DNA of 64,000 bases. It comes from Dyadobacter soli (lineage in GTDB: Bacteria > Bacteroidota > Bacteroidia > Cytophagales > Spirosomataceae). The stretch lies in the NCBI RefSeq assembly GCF_900101885.1, contig NZ_FNAN01000030.1, forward strand, positions 19,674 to 83,673, written 5' to 3'. Below the pieces are notes generated by a model, which was given only the letters and a program-made list of their open reading frames with translations, was not told the origin of the DNA and searched no databases. Numbering within the stretch: position 1 is the first letter of the stretch; each line of letters opens with the position of its first letter. The position numbers were made by a program, and so were the translations under genes. Shown here one piece after another: positions 62,088-64,000 of the stretch.

Positions 62088-62118
62088 GTCGGCGGTCGGT
62101 GGTCGGCCGTCGGCGGTC
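62088..62118. repeat. CGGTCGGC heptad repeat, locus 2
   Basis: A GC-rich block of GTCGGCGGTCGGTGGTCGGC type heptads lies between the flavoprotein stop and the start of the methyltransferase gene. It shares CGGCCGTCGGCGGT with the block at 41676-41799. Here it is a single arm, without the inverted partner. Confidence 0.8.
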
Positions 62119-62132
62119 AAAAATTAGCAACA

Positions 62133-63296
62133 ATGTCCCTATTCACTACCACAGCCCCCATTACCATCACTTGTTACAAACGCCTTGCGCCATTTCTTGA
62201 AAAAGAGGTGACGGAAATGGGTTACCGGGTGGAAGAAACATTTTCGACGGGCGTGCGGCTGCAGGGTACGATCAATGATTGTATCAAACTGAACCTCAAC
62301 CTTTACTGCGCCAGCCAGGTACTTTACAGCCTCGGCACATTCAGCGCGCAGCACCCCGACGATGTGTATCGGTTTTTGTCCAAAATGCAATGGGAGAACA
62401 TCCTGGCCGACGATGCCTATTTCTCAGTCACGAGCAATGTCATGACGGCCACTGTAAACAATACGATGTTCGCTAACCTGCGCGTGAAGGATGCCATCGT
62501 GGACAGGCTGCGCGATAAGAAAGGCGCGAGGCCGTCGACCGGCTCGGAACTGAAAGGTGCCGTTGTGCATTTGTTCTGGAAGGATGATCGGGCGGAAATT
62601 TTCATTGATACATCGGGCGAAACGGTGGCGCGGCATGGTTACCGCAAAATTCCCGGCAAGGCTCCTATGCTCGAAGCACTGGCTTCCGCTACAATCCTGG
62701 CCAGCCAGTGGAACCGAAACTCGGCATTCCTTAACCCGATGTGCGGCTCTGGGACGCTCGCGATCGAGGCCGCATTGATCGCTACGAACAGCCGTCCCGG
62801 GCTTTTCAGGGACAACTATTCGTTCATGCATTTGCTCGGGTATGACGAGGAAGTGTATTTCAAAGAGCAGGATAAGCTCGAAGCGCAGATCATCGAAGCG
62901 CCGAAATTGCGCATTATCGCCACGGACTACGACGAGAATGCGGTTGCCAATGCGAAAAAGAATGCGATCGCGGCCGGCGTGGCCAATATGATCGAGTTCG
63001 GGCTTTGCGATTTCGCGGATACCGAAGTGCCGCAGGATAACAAGGGCGTGTTCTTCATCAATCCCGAATACGGCGAGCGGCTCGGCGAAATCCCCGAACT
63101 TGAAGAAACTTATGGACGGATTGGTGATTTTATGAAACAGAAGTGTGGAGGATATTACGGATATGTATTCACCGGAAACCTCGATCTGGCCAAAAAAATA
63201 GGCCTGAAAGCCAAACGCAGAATTGAGTTTTATTCCGGAAAAATCGATTGCCGGCTGCTCGAATACGAACTCTACGAGGGTTCGAGAAGGATATAA
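62133..63296 (+). CDS. THUMP-domain class I rRNA methyltransferase (RlmL N-lobe-like)
   Basis: A 387-residue enzyme. The start is the ATG of MSLFTTTAPITITCYKRLAP, giving the THUMP-containing N-terminal part; the catalytic domain has LNPMCGSGTLAIEAALIAT (motif I) and IIATDYDENAVANAKKNAI. The motif IV here reads INPEYGERLG instead of the usual NPPYG. It resembles RlmL, which makes m2G2445 in 23S rRNA. The HEAD-heptad repeat precedes the start. A longer frame from 62055 would translate the repeat. Confidence 0.9.
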   Translation: MSLFTTTAPITITCYKRLAPFLEKEVTEMGYRVEETFSTGVRLQGTINDCIKLNLNLYCASQVLYSLGTFSAQHPDDVYRFLSKMQWENILADDAYFSVTSNVMTATVNNTMFANLRVKDAIVDRLRDKKGARPSTGSELKGAVVHLFWKDDRAEIFIDTSGETVARHGYRKIPGKAPMLEALASATILASQWNRNSAFLNPMCGSGTLAIEAALIATNSRPGLFRDNYSFMHLLGYDEEVYFKEQDKLEAQIIEAPKLRIIATDYDENAVANAKKNAIAAGVANMIEFGLCDFADTEVPQDNKGVFFINPEYGERLGEIPELEETYGRIGDFMKQKCGGYYGYVFTGNLDLAKKIGLKAKRRIEFYSGKIDCRLLEYELYEGSRRI

Positions 63297-63398
63297 TCCA
63301 ATTTTAACCTTGCGCGGCGATCGCTTTTGGCGTCACATTACGACAACTTTGGCATAATATTTAGATAATATAAGACATAACCATTTAGAAAAATTGTC

Positions 63399-63566
63399 AT
63401 GAAACAAGCACAAAGTTCAGGAACCATGCCGAAAGGTCAGGTCCAGAACCGGCCTGAAAACAAGGACAATCTGGATAGCAGACATCGTGAGGAAGAGATG
63501 GTAAAAGGTAATCATATTACCAGTAACCAGAAAGAGAATCACAGTCTGGGAAAACAGCGAAGGTAG
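63399..63566 (+). CDS. small hydrophilic protein (55 aa)
   Basis: An ATG at 63399-63401 opens a 55-residue frame ending TAG at 63564-63566. The product (MKQAQSSGTMPKGQVQNRPE start, then NKDNLDSRHREEEMVKGNHI) is rich in Lys, Asn, Gln, Glu and Gly, has no Cys, Trp, Phe or Tyr and is expected to be disordered. It is followed 37 bp later by a strong terminator, which supports a real transcript. I do not recognise a named family; relatives may exist in Dyadobacter or Spirosoma. Confidence 0.6.
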   Translation: MKQAQSSGTMPKGQVQNRPENKDNLDSRHREEEMVKGNHITSNQKENHSLGKQRR

Positions 63567-63603
63567 CATTCAAATGCACCAATTAAATGGTTCCTAAGTT
63601 GAG

Positions 63604-63651
63604 AACGAAGTCCGCATGAAACGATATATCATCCGGACTTCGTTTTTTTGT
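63604..63651 (+). terminator. terminator after the small hydrophilic gene
   Basis: AACGAAGTCCG (63604-63614) pairs with CGGACTTCGTT (63634-63644), 19-nt loop, followed by seven T residues. Confidence 0.8.
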
Positions 63652-63780
63652 GTTTATTGATAATGTCCTTTGGCAGAAATTACGGTAACAGTTATCTCGG
63701 ATCAAATCAAAAACTTGTGGAGCGCATAGGATTTTCTAGGTTTGTGTTTTTAATCAACCTAGTTCGTTTTGGAGAGTTTC

Positions 63781-64000
63781 TTGCCTATTATCCAGTTTCT
63801 ATTACCAGAGTTTATCCTTGAAAATTTTGAATTGACATCCATCGACCGTCAGGATGGAGTATTTCACGTGCATATAGATGAGAAGAATGCGGATGAGAAT
63901 GACCCGGAGAGGAAGAATTTGCTCTCCAAAGGGTTCTTTCCGATGATTACTGTTCAGGATTTTCCAATTCGGGGCCATAAGGTCTTCCTTCACATCAAAC
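63781..64000 (+). mobile_element. ISAon1-family transposase N-terminal-region gene (runs off right edge)
   Basis: A frame open to the window end starts at a TTG (63781) preceded by GGAG six bases upstream. It reads MPIIQFLLPEFILENFELTS..., then DPERKNLLSKGFFP and ITVQDFPIRGHKVFLHIK. The SKGFFP and DFPIRG parts match the N-terminal-region protein of ISAon1-type insertion sequences, which is encoded apart from the DDE transposase proper. Seventy-three codons are visible. The left terminal inverted repeat should lie between 63652 and 63780 but I could not delimit it. This would be the only insertion sequence in the window. Confidence 0.75.

Noticed and set aside
62055..62132. Upstream start of the rRNA methyltransferase within the heptad repeats
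   Set aside because: The extra 26 residues would be coded by the repeat and lack homology; the ATG at 62133 gives the family's usual N-terminus.
1..64000. tRNA or rRNA genes
   Set aside because: I looked for cloverleaf and GTTC-type T-loop patterns in the intergenic stretches and found none; spacers are mostly shorter than 150 bp. A covariance-model scan would settle it.

Overview
The window looks like a chromosomal stretch of a Bacteroidota bacterium, most likely a Cytophagales member close to Dyadobacter/Spirosoma. The support is a gliding-motility gene (gldC), a type III glutamine synthetase, families common in this phylum (DUF4197, DUF4159, DUF2461, TPR histidine kinase, SSD/MMPL exporter, Anbu protease), and promoter-like TAnnTTTG boxes with upstream TTTG instead of sigma70 boxes. 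Most genes are housekeeping. I found no tRNA, rRNA, prophage or CRISPR array. One insertion sequence (ISAon1-like) runs off the right edge.

Layout. 0-9 kb: gldC, DUF4197, cinA, then a tightly packed run (lipoyl E2 acyltransferase, 5'-nucleotidase-like HAD protein, OmpR-type regulator, histidine kinase), followed by a desaturase, a DUF4159 protein and rsmE on the minus strand. 9.5-20 kb is a nitrogen-assimilation district: a eukaryotic-type GSII and a GSIII with a small acidic protein, then, beyond an LtaS-like sulfatase-fold enzyme and mtaB, an amtB with an outer-membrane porin upstream. 20-30 kb: a 2[4Fe-4S] ferredoxin facing a LuxC-like acyl-CoA reductase, then an unusual cluster with two divergent esterases, an ATP-grasp ligase with a histone-like tail, a GCS2 carboxylate-amine ligase, a class I glutamine amidotransferase, a second ligase-like protein, a class III aminotransferase and an aldose-epimerase-like protein. 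30-45 kb: hicAB, trxA, dnaE, DUF2461, a RelB/ParE-type toxin-antitoxin pair, trpS, PAP2, prs, rplY/ctc, a hydroxyacid dehydrogenase, pdxA, yicC, a 3-methyladenine glycosylase and a TPR histidine kinase. 45-64 kb: methyltransferase, MMPL exporter plus M28 peptidase, an Anbu proteasome relative, a DinB-like protein, an SGNH lipoprotein, a [2Fe-2S] ferredoxin with its reductase, a lipid kinase, surE, a hexuronate-type MFS transporter with a cytochrome-c lipoprotein, a TetR regulon with two matching operators, and an rRNA methyltransferase.

Two themes deserve attention. First, the amide-ligase cluster at 22.4-29.0 kb combines adenylating/phosphorylating ligases, an ammonia donor, a transaminase and esterases; it reads as a pathway for an unidentified peptide-like or amide metabolite. 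Second, several repeat families (period-10 GTCA repeats, 20-bp TTAA-centred palindromes, CTACG-loop hairpins) sit mainly where convergent genes meet, suggesting shared roles in transcript ends or spread of small elements.
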